Shown here in pieces: positions 54,987-63,145 of a stretch of 64,000 nt of DNA; within the stretch, counting starts at the first letter, position 1, and each line of letters opens with the position of its first letter. A model generated the notes under the pieces. That model was not told the DNA's origin. It did not search any database and was given only the letters and a program-made list of their open reading frames with translations. Source of the DNA: Capnocytophaga canimorsus (GTDB lineage: Bacteria > Bacteroidota > Bacteroidia > Flavobacteriales > Flavobacteriaceae); assembly GCF_002302565.1 (NCBI RefSeq), contig NZ_CP022382.1:505001-569000 (forward strand), in the 5' to 3' direction. The position numbers were made by a program, and so were the translations under genes.

Positions 54987-55670
54987 ATGGTAAGAAAAAC
55001 GCTTAAATTATTTTTCAGGATTGTATTACTTGTTGTTGGTTTTGTATTGCTTTATGTTCTCTTAGGTCTTTTATTACCTTTGATAAGCATAAAAGCAGAG
55101 GCAAGTTCCGACCCAAAAAGTCTAACTATATATATGATTACCAATGGTGTACATACTGATTTAGTACTTCCTATTGAAAACGAATTTTTTAATTGGAAAA
55201 GTAAAATCCCCTTGGAAAATACCCAATCAAAATCAACAGCATATCAATGGATTGCATTTGGTTGGGGCGATAAAGGTTTTTATTTAAATACCCCTACTTG
55301 GGCAGATTTAAAATTCTCAACTGCCATAAAAGCTACTTTTTGGATGAGCGAATCAGCAATGCATTGTACTTTTTATGAAAAAATGTATGAAAATCAAAAT
55401 TGCATCAAAATAGAAATTACCGAAAATCAATATAAAAATTTAATTCAATACATTGATAATAAATTCGATAAAGACAAAAATGGAAACTATATTTTCATCG
55501 ACACCGATGCCGTTTATGGTAACAATGACGCTTTCTATGAAGCAAAAGGCACTTATAGCTTTATGTATACTTGCAATACTTGGGCTAACTACGGACTAAA
55601 AGCGGCAGGACAAAAATACGCACTTTGGTCTGCTACCGATTTCGGTATTTTCAGACATTATCGGAAATAA
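54987..55670 (+). CDS. DUF2459/TIGR02117-family protein
   Basis: 227 aa with one membrane anchor (about 8-33). Family marks: M-I-T-N-G-V-H-T-D-L-V-L-P, AFGWGDKGFYLNTPTW and TCNTWANYGLKAAG, in which the His and Cys could form a hydrolase-like site. The family is of unknown function, found in Gram-negatives. It stands alone, divergent from ddl. Confidence 0.85.
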   Translation: MVRKTLKLFFRIVLLVVGFVLLYVLLGLLLPLISIKAEASSDPKSLTIYMITNGVHTDLVLPIENEFFNWKSKIPLENTQSKSTAYQWIAFGWGDKGFYLNTPTWADLKFSTAIKATFWMSESAMHCTFYEKMYENQNCIKIEITENQYKNLIQYIDNKFDKDKNGNYIFIDTDAVYGNNDAFYEAKGTYSFMYTCNTWANYGLKAAGQKYALWSATDFGIFRHYRK

Positions 55671-55682
55671 TTGATGTAATTT

Positions 55683-56771
55683 TTATTGGCGTACATCAAG
55701 TACATCACGAAGTTTGTTACCCAGAAGCATAAATGCCATAACCAGACTCATAATAGCTAAACCTGGAATTATTGCCAAAAATGGTTTTCCTAAAATGATA
55801 TAATTATAATGGTCTTTTATCATACTGCCCCAGCTTGGGTTGGGCGGTTGTGAACCAATCCCCAAGAAACTCAATCCGCTCTCAATGAGTATTGCAGAAG
55901 CAAAATTCGCCGCAGAAATCACAATGAGTGGTGCATAAATATTAGGTAAAATATGTTTTATTAATATGCGTATATCAGAAAAACCTAACACTTTAGCAGC
56001 CTCAACAAACTGAGCCTTTTTCAAAGTAAATATTTGCCCACGAACCACGCGAGCTACTTCGACCCACATAGTAAGCCCCACAGCTACAAACACTTGCCAA
56101 TATCCTTTTCCTAAAGCTAAGGTAAAGGCAATGACCAATAGTAAAGTAGGTATTGCCCAAACCACATTGATAAGCCACATTATTAAAGCATCGACTCTTC
56201 CTCCGTAATATCCAGCTAAACTTCCCAATAAGATACCTACAATGAGTGAGATAGTAACTGCAACAAAACCAATAGTAAACGAAATACGTGTACCGATAAG
56301 CATTCGGCTGAGCATATCTCGTCCGTATTTATCAGTACCTAACCAAAACGTTTTGGTTTTTATATTTTTATGAATAATTTCTGATTTTGAGGGTTCTGTA
56401 AAGATTTGCCAAGGCACAAAAAAAGTATTACCTGAACTGCCATCAGGTAAAAATAGTGTATAATAAATTCCCTTATCGTCAGTCTTATAATTGGTTATAG
56501 GAATCTCATCATAAGCCGTATTTTTTCCGAAAAAAAAAGTTTCGAAAAAGGAACTTTCTTCCGCTTGCTTATTGGGTAGATGTAGTATTTGCACTGAAAA
56601 GCCAGGAGGTTTAGAATGAATCGGCAAGTGCATCTGGTTGGCCTGTTTGCTATTGTCAGGAGCAATAGCGTAGGCAAACAAAGCTACAAAAGCGCAAACA
56701 CCTATAAAAACAAGACAAACAATACTCCAAAAATCGGTAACTAACTTTCGGAATATTGTTTGTTTTGACAT
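55683..56771 (-). CDS. Peptide-type ABC transporter permease (OppC/DppC)
   Basis: 362 aa from the ATG of MSKQTIFRKLVTDFWS; the open frame starts four codons earlier at a TTG. One N-terminal membrane segment (about 18-40), a periplasmic insert (about 45-165), then five segments with the EAA loop EAAKVLGFSDIRILIKHILP and FLGIGSQPPNPSWGSMIKDH. It would be the second permease of a peptide/nickel importer; the other permease, ATPase and binding protein are not in the neighbourhood. In Bacteroidota such lone OppC genes are usual, with OppB elsewhere. The gene follows prc by 42 bp. Confidence 0.9.
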   Translation of the reverse strand: MSKQTIFRKLVTDFWSIVCLVFIGVCAFVALFAYAIAPDNSKQANQMHLPIHSKPPGFSVQILHLPNKQAEESSFFETFFFGKNTAYDEIPITNYKTDDKGIYYTLFLPDGSSGNTFFVPWQIFTEPSKSEIIHKNIKTKTFWLGTDKYGRDMLSRMLIGTRISFTIGFVAVTISLIVGILLGSLAGYYGGRVDALIMWLINVVWAIPTLLLVIAFTLALGKGYWQVFVAVGLTMWVEVARVVRGQIFTLKKAQFVEAAKVLGFSDIRILIKHILPNIYAPLIVISAANFASAILIESGLSFLGIGSQPPNPSWGSMIKDHYNYIILGKPFLAIIPGLAIMSLVMAFMLLGNKLRDVLDVRQ

Positions 56772-56813
56772 AGAATGTATCAATTATTTAAGTGTTTTAA
56801 CAAATGATTATTT

Positions 56814-58901
56814 TCAGTTTTGCTTCAAATCGTGAAGAACATCTATCGCTTCTTTTATATAGATATCTTTCAACAAACCCTCGTGCCAACGATCACGGCG
56901 TAGCTTTAAATCTTCATTTTTCTGTATTTCAATTTCTTGTGAAGGAACAGACTTAAAGGTAAGCCCATTTTTATAATCAGAAAGAGCCTTAAAGCGCTTG
57001 GATTGCTCCTCATTATTTTCTATGGTTTTCTTGTAAATATCATAATTTAGCGAAAACATATTTTGATCTTGTTGTTGCTTTACCCAACGAGCATTCTCGT
57101 CAATCAGTTTAAGATAATCATTTCCTGCCATACGCTTTTTACTATTTTCAATGGCTGTATTTAAAGATTGTCTCTCCCACAATTGGTAATTGGCGGGTTC
57201 GATTTTATCCCAATGCATCGCATTATCTAAGTCACGTTCTCCTATATCAATATATGTGTATTTATCAGGTAGAGAAACATCACTTTTTACACCTTCAAGT
57301 TGGGTAGAACCTCCACTGATGCGATAAAACTTTTGAGTGGTAATTTTCAAAGCCCCCAAATCTCCCATATCACTATTTCTCATAAAGCGATTCAAATCTA
57401 CTACGCTTTGCACCGTTCCTTTTCCGTAGGTTTGTTTTCCGCCGATAACCACAGCGCGTTTGTAGTCTTGCATAGCAGCAGCTAAAATTTCAGAAGCAGA
57501 TGCTGAAAGTTCATTAACCAAAATTACCAAAGGTCCGTCCCATTGTATTTGTGGGTCAGAATCAGAAAGCACTTCCTTATTTCTTCCTGTTGATTTAACT
57601 TGCACGATAGGGCCTTTTTCGATAAACATTCCACCAATATCTACCACTGTTTTTAGTGACCCTCCTCCATTATTTCTCAAATCGAGGACTAATCCTTCAA
57701 TTCCTTGTTTTTTGAGTTTTTCAATCTCTAAAGCCATATCCGAAGCGGCATTTCTCTCCTTATAATCTTGAAAATCAACATAGAATTTAGGCAAATCAAT
57801 AATTCCGTAGGTTCTTCCTTGGTCTTGAACAATTGCCGATTTTGCAAAGGTTTCTTCAATTTCTACTACATCACGAATAATAGAAACTACCTCAATAGTA
57901 CCATCTACTCGTTTAACGGTTAATCGTACTTCAGTACCTTTAGGTCCTTTTATTAAGTTTACTGCATTGTCCAAACGCATACCTACCACATCTACAGGCT
58001 CTTCATCTCCTTGAGCTACTTTAAGTATTTGGTCGCCTACTTCTAACAATTTACCCTTCCAAACGGGTCCACCTAAGATGATACTAGTAATTCGGATACC
58101 ATCTGTTTTTTTCTGTAATTGAGCCCCAATCCCTTCAAATTTGCCAGAAATATCCCTATCAAAGCGGTCTTTTGCCTCTGGTGCCAAGTAGTTGGTATGA
58201 GGATCAAACGATTCGGTTATAGCATTGACAAAAAAACCAAACCAATCCTCACGCGTAAGGTCTTGATAAAAACCAAAAAGCTCAACAAGATTTTTTTGGG
58301 AAGATTCTTGAGCTTCTTGTTGCAATTCGGTAGCTGTTTTTAATTTGTATTGTGCGTTTTTTTCCTTTTTATCAGTTTCCTCTTTCTCTTTTACCAAATA
58401 AGTAGAAAGGGTTGAAAACACAATAATTTTATTCCAACGTTCACGTAATTCAGCCTTATTTTTTGCGTAAGGCAAATTTTCATAATCCACGTTAATGGTT
58501 TCTTTAGAAAAAAGATTTACTCGTTTTTTTAGAATTTCTTCGGAAAGCACTTTGGCTTCGTTCATTCGCTGCGTAAGCCGATTATGAGTAATATTAAAAA
58601 ATGTGATATCTCCTTTTTTCAAGTCATCGTCCAAACGAGTTTCATATTTCTCAAATTCCTTGATATCAGATTGTAGAAAATAACGTTTCTGTCCGTCCAA
58701 AATTTCGATGTAATTCTTATACACTTTTTTGGAAAATTCATCGTCAATATGACCAGGATTATAGTGCCCGTTATATATCACATATTGAATAATTTCCAGT
58801 AAAAGTTTATCCTTATCAGGATTTTCGAATTTCTTGCTCACAAAACTACAAGAAGCAAAAGAAATAAACAATAAAGTTAAAAATATTGATATGCTTTTCA
58901 T
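56814..58901 (-). CDS. prc: Carboxy-terminal processing protease (Prc/Tsp)
   Basis: 695 aa. N-terminal signal with a probable lipobox (LFISFASC, Cys19), a helical N-terminal part (about 25-230), a PDZ domain (about 240-330, with G-K-F-E-G-I-G-A-Q), and the S41A catalytic core: LRNNGGGSLKTVVDIGGMF, nucleophile Ser in NELSASASEILAAAMQDYKR and Lys in GGKQTYGKGTVQSVVDL; then DUF3340-like tail. It degrades tagged or misfolded periplasmic proteins and trims murein hydrolases. The S/K dyad is intact. A minus-strand TATGTTTG box is at 58932-58939. Confidence 0.93.
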   Translation of the reverse strand: MKSISIFLTLLFISFASCSFVSKKFENPDKDKLLLEIIQYVIYNGHYNPGHIDDEFSKKVYKNYIEILDGQKRYFLQSDIKEFEKYETRLDDDLKKGDITFFNITHNRLTQRMNEAKVLSEEILKKRVNLFSKETINVDYENLPYAKNKAELRERWNKIIVFSTLSTYLVKEKEETDKKEKNAQYKLKTATELQQEAQESSQKNLVELFGFYQDLTREDWFGFFVNAITESFDPHTNYLAPEAKDRFDRDISGKFEGIGAQLQKKTDGIRITSIILGGPVWKGKLLEVGDQILKVAQGDEEPVDVVGMRLDNAVNLIKGPKGTEVRLTVKRVDGTIEVVSIIRDVVEIEETFAKSAIVQDQGRTYGIIDLPKFYVDFQDYKERNAASDMALEIEKLKKQGIEGLVLDLRNNGGGSLKTVVDIGGMFIEKGPIVQVKSTGRNKEVLSDSDPQIQWDGPLVILVNELSASASEILAAAMQDYKRAVVIGGKQTYGKGTVQSVVDLNRFMRNSDMGDLGALKITTQKFYRISGGSTQLEGVKSDVSLPDKYTYIDIGERDLDNAMHWDKIEPANYQLWERQSLNTAIENSKKRMAGNDYLKLIDENARWVKQQQDQNMFSLNYDIYKKTIENNEEQSKRFKALSDYKNGLTFKSVPSQEIEIQKNEDLKLRRDRWHEGLLKDIYIKEAIDVLHDLKQN

Positions 58902-58931
58902 TTTTATACAGATATAAATTCAAAAATTATA

Positions 58932-58939
58932 CAAACATA
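58932..58939 (-). promoter_or_regulatory. -7 promoter box of prc
   Basis: TATGTTTG on the minus strand, 30 bp before the ATG, fits TAnnTTTG. Confidence 0.5.
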
Positions 58940-59088
58940 CTTGATAACTAAAGCTACATTTCGATACCTTCCCCTCAAAATGGTAAGCTAGTTCGTTAAA
59001 AGAATAGCAAACTTACATAAAAAAATCAATTATACGTCATTTATATTGGTATATCTACTAAAAAAATGTATCTTTTTGTAAAGAATAA

Positions 59089-59496
59089 TTACAATGTTCT
59101 GAGAAATTCTAATATTGCTCGAGCTTCTTCTTGGGTTAAATGTTGATTTGACATCGTTACACCGTTATAGTCTCTAAGCAATTCTTGTGCGATAGCATCT
59201 TTTTGTAGCATTTCTTCTGGATTTAAAATCATATTCATAATCCATTCGGGTGAACGTTTTTCAGTAATTTGAGCCATTTTAGGTCCAACAAAATCTTTAT
59301 CGGTATGATGGCAAGTCGTACATTTGGATTTGAATATTGCCTCGCCTTGCTTTACTAAAGTTTTGTCAATACGTTCTGCAATAATTACTTCTTTAATCGG
59401 TCCGATACCTTTGTTATCAAGGTTAGGCGATTTTTGAGTGTTTTTACACCCTGAAATCAACAAAATCCCTATCACAAATAAAATAACAGTCTTCAT
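59089..59496 (-). CDS. Class I cytochrome c lipoprotein
   Basis: 135 aa. Lipoprotein signal (ILLISGC, Cys16), then a short linker and one haem c site KCTTCHHT, with FVGPKM after it and a candidate axial Met in GVTMSNQHLT. Single-haem small cytochromes of this type carry electrons in the periplasm, possibly to a cbb3 oxidase or peroxidase. The residues after the lipidated Cys (K-N-T-Q) do not form a surface-export signal, so it should face the periplasm. Own promoter. Confidence 0.88.
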   Translation of the reverse strand: MKTVILFVIGILLISGCKNTQKSPNLDNKGIGPIKEVIIAERIDKTLVKQGEAIFKSKCTTCHHTDKDFVGPKMAQITEKRSPEWIMNMILNPEEMLQKDAIAQELLRDYNGVTMSNQHLTQEEARAILEFLRTL

Positions 59497-59611
59497 TTTT
59501 TAACTCTTTGGGGTTATGTTATAATTTTTAGTATCATATTGAATGAAGCTGAAGCCCTGCATCATACTTTTCAATGACATTTAGTTTTTAACACATAAAG
59601 AATTCCTTGTA

Positions 59612-59642
59612 CAAAAGTACACTTTCAATTTAAAAAAGACAA
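59612..59642 (-). promoter_or_regulatory. Promoter of the cytochrome c gene
   Basis: On the minus strand TTG (59640-59642), 20 nt and TACTTTTG (59612-59619), an exact fit. It implies a leader of about 110 nt. Confidence 0.7.
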
Positions 59643-59655
59643 CACAATATACATA

Positions 59656-59690
59656 TCAAAAAGTAAGCCGAAAGCAAAAACTTTCGGCTC
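59656..59690 (-). terminator. Terminator after the Omp28-like gene
   Basis: agccgaaag pairs with ctttcggct around caaaaa; T-rich on the minus strand. Confidence 0.8.
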
Positions 59691-59720
59691 ATCACAATAA
59701 AAATATTAACTTTTTTCTAT

Positions 59721-60755
59721 CTATTTTGCATACTGATAATCCTTGGTTTCGTTTGCCTTAGCTTCTTGAACGTTTACCACCGCTCCTGCTGCATTGGTAA
59801 CAAAAACAACTACTTTTACTTTATCTAAATCAGTATGTTGAAGCAATTTATAGCTAACCTGCTGATTTTCCTTAGTTACTTCTTGACCTTTCTTTAATGT
59901 ACCTAACGCATTTCCTGTTACTTCTCCATAGATATCTCTCAATACTTCATCGTGTTTGAAATTAGGGTCATACTTTTCTATAACATCTGATTGCCCATAA
60001 ATAAGATGATCTTGCGTAACAAAAATATGATATTTTAGTCCTTCAAGGTTTTCAGTAGTTTTAAAACTTACTGAAACATTTCCACCAGTAGCATTTAACT
60101 GAGAAGAAATTTTTATTCCAAGAGGAGATGTTGCTGTTTTTTCCAAACGTTCAAAAATATGTACCCAAGTATAGCCTCTGGGAAGCTGTTGATCTCGGTT
60201 CATTACAAGAAAAGGAAATCCTTTAAAGTCAAGATTAGGTAATATTTTAAAAAGACTTAACAATGGGTAGCTTTTTTGAATTTCCATAGGCTCATTACGC
60301 CGTCCTCCACGATTATGAATAGCAACTACAACAAATCTCTCTTTGAGAGGTGTTTGTGCATTTTTAGCTGTCTGAATAGATCGTGTTGCAATAGGACAAT
60401 ATCCACACCACGTCCCTGTAACGTCTTCTACCAAAACTTTACTTACAAAAGCAACATTGTTATCGGCTTGGTTATTATCCGTTGAGTTGTTATTACCACT
60501 TTGGTTGTTATTTTGGTCAGAATTATCACTATCTCCTCCCTGATTACTTCCGTTGGAATTATCGTTACTACCACCATTATTCTCTTCATTTGAATTTTCT
60601 GAAGATGAAGAATTTCCCTCTTCTTTTTCAGGGGTTTCTTCTTTAATTTCAGTGTTTTTTTCCTCCTTTAACGGACTATCTTCCTTCTGACACGAAATCA
60701 CAAAGAAAGAAAATAACATTAGGGCAACTAATCCCCATAAAAAACTCTTTTTCAT
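59721..60755 (-). CDS. Omp28-like thioredoxin-fold surface lipoprotein
   Basis: 344 aa. Lipobox FFVISC (Cys22) followed by Q-K-E-D, which fits the Capnocytophaga surface-export signal C-x-K-(D/E)2. Then an E/K segment and a long linker (about 50-100) of N, S, G, D. The folded part (about 103-344) starts VLVEDVTGTWCGYCPIATRS, a thioredoxin-like C-x-x-C as in the Omp28-related family. It thus appears to be a cell-surface thiol protein; substrate unknown. It is divergent from tlpA with paired promoters. Confidence 0.85.
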   Translation of the reverse strand: MKKSFLWGLVALMLFSFFVISCQKEDSPLKEEKNTEIKEETPEKEEGNSSSSENSNEENNGGSNDNSNGSNQGGDSDNSDQNNNQSGNNNSTDNNQADNNVAFVSKVLVEDVTGTWCGYCPIATRSIQTAKNAQTPLKERFVVVAIHNRGGRRNEPMEIQKSYPLLSLFKILPNLDFKGFPFLVMNRDQQLPRGYTWVHIFERLEKTATSPLGIKISSQLNATGGNVSVSFKTTENLEGLKYHIFVTQDHLIYGQSDVIEKYDPNFKHDEVLRDIYGEVTGNALGTLKKGQEVTKENQQVSYKLLQHTDLDKVKVVVFVTNAAGAVVNVQEAKANETKDYQYAK

Positions 60756-60784
60756 TGTATCGTAATATTTATTTAATTGCGTTG

Positions 60785-60816
60785 CAAAGGTAGCTAAAAA
60801 ATTACGAAAAATGCAA
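60785..60816 (-). promoter_or_regulatory. Promoter of the Omp28-like gene
   Basis: Minus-strand TTG (60814-60816), 21 nt and TACCTTTG (60785-60792). Confidence 0.7.
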
Positions 60817-60836
60817 CCTTTTTCAATTTTTACTTT

Positions 60837-60844
60837 TATCTTTG
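60837..60844 (+). promoter_or_regulatory. -7 promoter box of the tlpA operon
   Basis: TATCTTTG fits TAnnTTTG, 47 bp before the ATG, back-to-back with the Omp28-like promoter. Confidence 0.6.
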
Positions 60845-60891
60845 CACAACTTTTTCAAAATAACGAACCTTTTTTACAATAATTATAAATA

Positions 60892-61374
60892 ATGAAATTT
60901 TTAACTACACTCACAGTCGTGCTTTTTAGCACTTTTTGTTTCGCACAAGCGTCATTACCCAATGTGCAACTGAAAGATTTACAAGGCAAAGCAGTAAACC
61001 TTTCTGATTACAATTCTAAAGAAAATCCTATCATTGTTAGCTTTTGGGCTACGTGGTGTGCTCCGTGTATCAAAGAACTAAAAACATTTAATAAACACTA
61101 CAAACAATGGCAGGATGAGTTCGGCACGGAACTAATCGCCGTTTCCACAGACGATGCCAAAACCAAAAACCGAGTAAAATCGCAAGTAAAAGGAGCAGGT
61201 TGGCAATACACCGTTCTTATGGACGATAACCACGAACTAAAAAGAGCCTTGAATGTTGCCAACATTCCTTACACACTTATCTTACACAAAGGCAAAGTAG
61301 TATATGTACACTCGGGTTATACGCCTGGTATTGAGACTGAAATCTACAAGAAATTACAATCTTTATCCAAATAA
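60892..61374 (+). CDS. Periplasmic TlpA-like thioredoxin
   Basis: 160 aa. Signal peptide (MKFLTTLTVVLFSTFCFAQA), then a TlpA/ResA thioredoxin fold with the active site FWATWCAPCIKELKTF and cis-Pro loop NIPYTLI. It reduces or oxidises disulfides of exported proteins. It lies 2 bp before the barrel gene and opposite the Omp28-like lipoprotein that also has a C-x-x-C, so it may be its redox partner (inference). Confidence 0.92.
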   Translation: MKFLTTLTVVLFSTFCFAQASLPNVQLKDLQGKAVNLSDYNSKENPIIVSFWATWCAPCIKELKTFNKHYKQWQDEFGTELIAVSTDDAKTKNRVKSQVKGAGWQYTVLMDDNHELKRALNVANIPYTLILHKGKVVYVHSGYTPGIETEIYKKLQSLSK

Positions 61375-61376
61375 CT

Positions 61377-63068
61377 ATGCGTAAATTTTTACTAACTTCA
61401 GGAGTTTGTTTGATTTCGGCAGTAGGTTTTTCGCAACTTCGTGTCGGTTTTGAATCGAACTCACAATATTACATTGATGACAACAAAATAAAATTAGATA
61501 CTGAGGAAGCCAAACATCGATTCCGTTCTAATAATTATCTGAAAATTGACTATCGCGTCAAAAATTTTGAGTTTGGAATACAGGGCGAGTCGTACGCACC
61601 AAAAGCATTATTGCAATACAATCCGCAACTAAAAGATTATCATATCGGTACAGCTTTCGCCCGTTATAACAATACGCAAAAAGGTATCGACATTACAGTT
61701 GGGCATTTTTATGAGCAATTTGGCAGTGGTTTGGCTCTTCGTTTGTGGGAAGACCGTGCTTTGGGCATCAATAACGCTCTTTTCGGCGGACGAATCAAAT
61801 GGAATTTACAGGACATTTTTCAGTTGAAAGTTCTCGGGGGAAGACAGCGTATTGGTATGGGATTTGACTTTTCCAAAGGATTTGTTTTAGGAAGCGATGC
61901 CGAATTAGACATTAGTCAACTACTTAAAAAAGAAGATTATACACTAAAAGTTGGAGGTTCATTCACAATGCGAAATGAGGATATTACCAAAGAACAACCT
62001 CAATCCGAAAAAAACACTTCTGTTTTTGGTTTTCGAACCGATTACAGCGGAGAAAAATTCAATTTCAGTGGAGAATATTTGTACAAAACCAAAGACATTC
62101 ATTTTGAGCAAAATCAATTCTTCTCTAAAGTCAATCGACCAGGTAATGCCTTGTTAATCAATATGGGATATAACAATAATGATAACATAGCTTTTAATAT
62201 AAACCTTCGTCGTTTGGAGAATTTCAGATTTTTCTCACAACGAAATATCGCTGATAACATCTACAATTATGGTGTAATCAACTACATACCAGCCCTGACT
62301 AAGCAGTACGAACATAGTTTACAAAACATATATGTGTATCAGGCTCAACCACAGATAGTTTACGATGGTTTTCCTAAAAAACAAGGAGAAATTGGAGGAC
62401 AATTCGACCTATTTTATGAAGCCGAAGCAGGGTCTTTCTTAGGTGGAGCAACGGGAGCAAGTTTTGCTATAAATGGTTCGTATTGGGCGGGAATTAAAAA
62501 CGACATAAAAACAACTACTCGTAAGGACAAATATGGTGTCGAAATAGAAGAAATAGAACTTAATACTCCGCTTATTGGTATGGGAGAGAAATACTATCAC
62601 GACATTGCCATAGAATATCGAAAATCATTTACAGATAACTTTACGACTGTTTTTTCGTATTTGAATCAATATTATAATAGTTTACCTATTGTTCAAAAGT
62701 CATACATCGTAAAAGCACATACCATTTCTGCGGAAGGAATGTATTTTTTATCTGACACACAATCCGTTCGGTTAGAAATGCAACATCAATGGGCTAATGA
62801 AGATTTGAAAAATTGGATAGGCAACACATTAGAATATATCCCTAATGTACGATGGTCGTTTTTCGTGAGTGATTTGTACAATTATGGTAACGACGAAAAG
62901 GACAAGAGAATCCATTATTACAATGTTGGTACTTCGTTCTCTTACAAAACCACTCGTGTAGCTTTAAGCTACGGAAGACAACGTGGTGGCATTTTGTGCG
63001 TGGGCGGAATTTGTCGTATCGTACCAGAAGCAGCTGGGCTGACACTTAATATTACGAGCAGTTTTTAA
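61377..63068 (+). CDS. DUF6029-family outer-membrane barrel protein
   Basis: 563 aa. Signal peptide (MRKFLLTSGVCLISAVGFSQ), then repeated amphipathic beta strands ending in aromatic residues (for example YRVKNFEFGIQGESYAPKAL, FSGEYLYKTKDIHFEQNQFF, AGLTLNITSSF at the end), the mark of a large outer-membrane beta-barrel. G-H-F-Y-E-Q-F-G-S-G-L-A-L-R matches the Bacteroidota DUF6029 family. A C-V-G-G-I-C pair near the C-terminus could be oxidised by the neighbour thioredoxin. Transcribed with tlpA (2-bp gap). Confidence 0.82.
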   Translation: MRKFLLTSGVCLISAVGFSQLRVGFESNSQYYIDDNKIKLDTEEAKHRFRSNNYLKIDYRVKNFEFGIQGESYAPKALLQYNPQLKDYHIGTAFARYNNTQKGIDITVGHFYEQFGSGLALRLWEDRALGINNALFGGRIKWNLQDIFQLKVLGGRQRIGMGFDFSKGFVLGSDAELDISQLLKKEDYTLKVGGSFTMRNEDITKEQPQSEKNTSVFGFRTDYSGEKFNFSGEYLYKTKDIHFEQNQFFSKVNRPGNALLINMGYNNNDNIAFNINLRRLENFRFFSQRNIADNIYNYGVINYIPALTKQYEHSLQNIYVYQAQPQIVYDGFPKKQGEIGGQFDLFYEAEAGSFLGGATGASFAINGSYWAGIKNDIKTTTRKDKYGVEIEEIELNTPLIGMGEKYYHDIAIEYRKSFTDNFTTVFSYLNQYYNSLPIVQKSYIVKAHTISAEGMYFLSDTQSVRLEMQHQWANEDLKNWIGNTLEYIPNVRWSFFVSDLYNYGNDEKDKRIHYYNVGTSFSYKTTRVALSYGRQRGGILCVGGICRIVPEAAGLTLNITSSF

Positions 63069-63094
63069 TATTTTTGCTTAGATATTAACAAAAA

Positions 63095-63129
63095 TGAGGG
63101 ATTTTTCAGTTGAAAAATCCCTCACTTTT
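63095..63129. terminator. Bidirectional terminator at the end of the barrel gene
   Basis: tgagggatttttca pairs with tgaaaaatccctca around gt, with flanking A and T tracts, between convergent genes. Confidence 0.9.
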
Positions 63130-63145
63130 ATTCAAATAGAAATTG

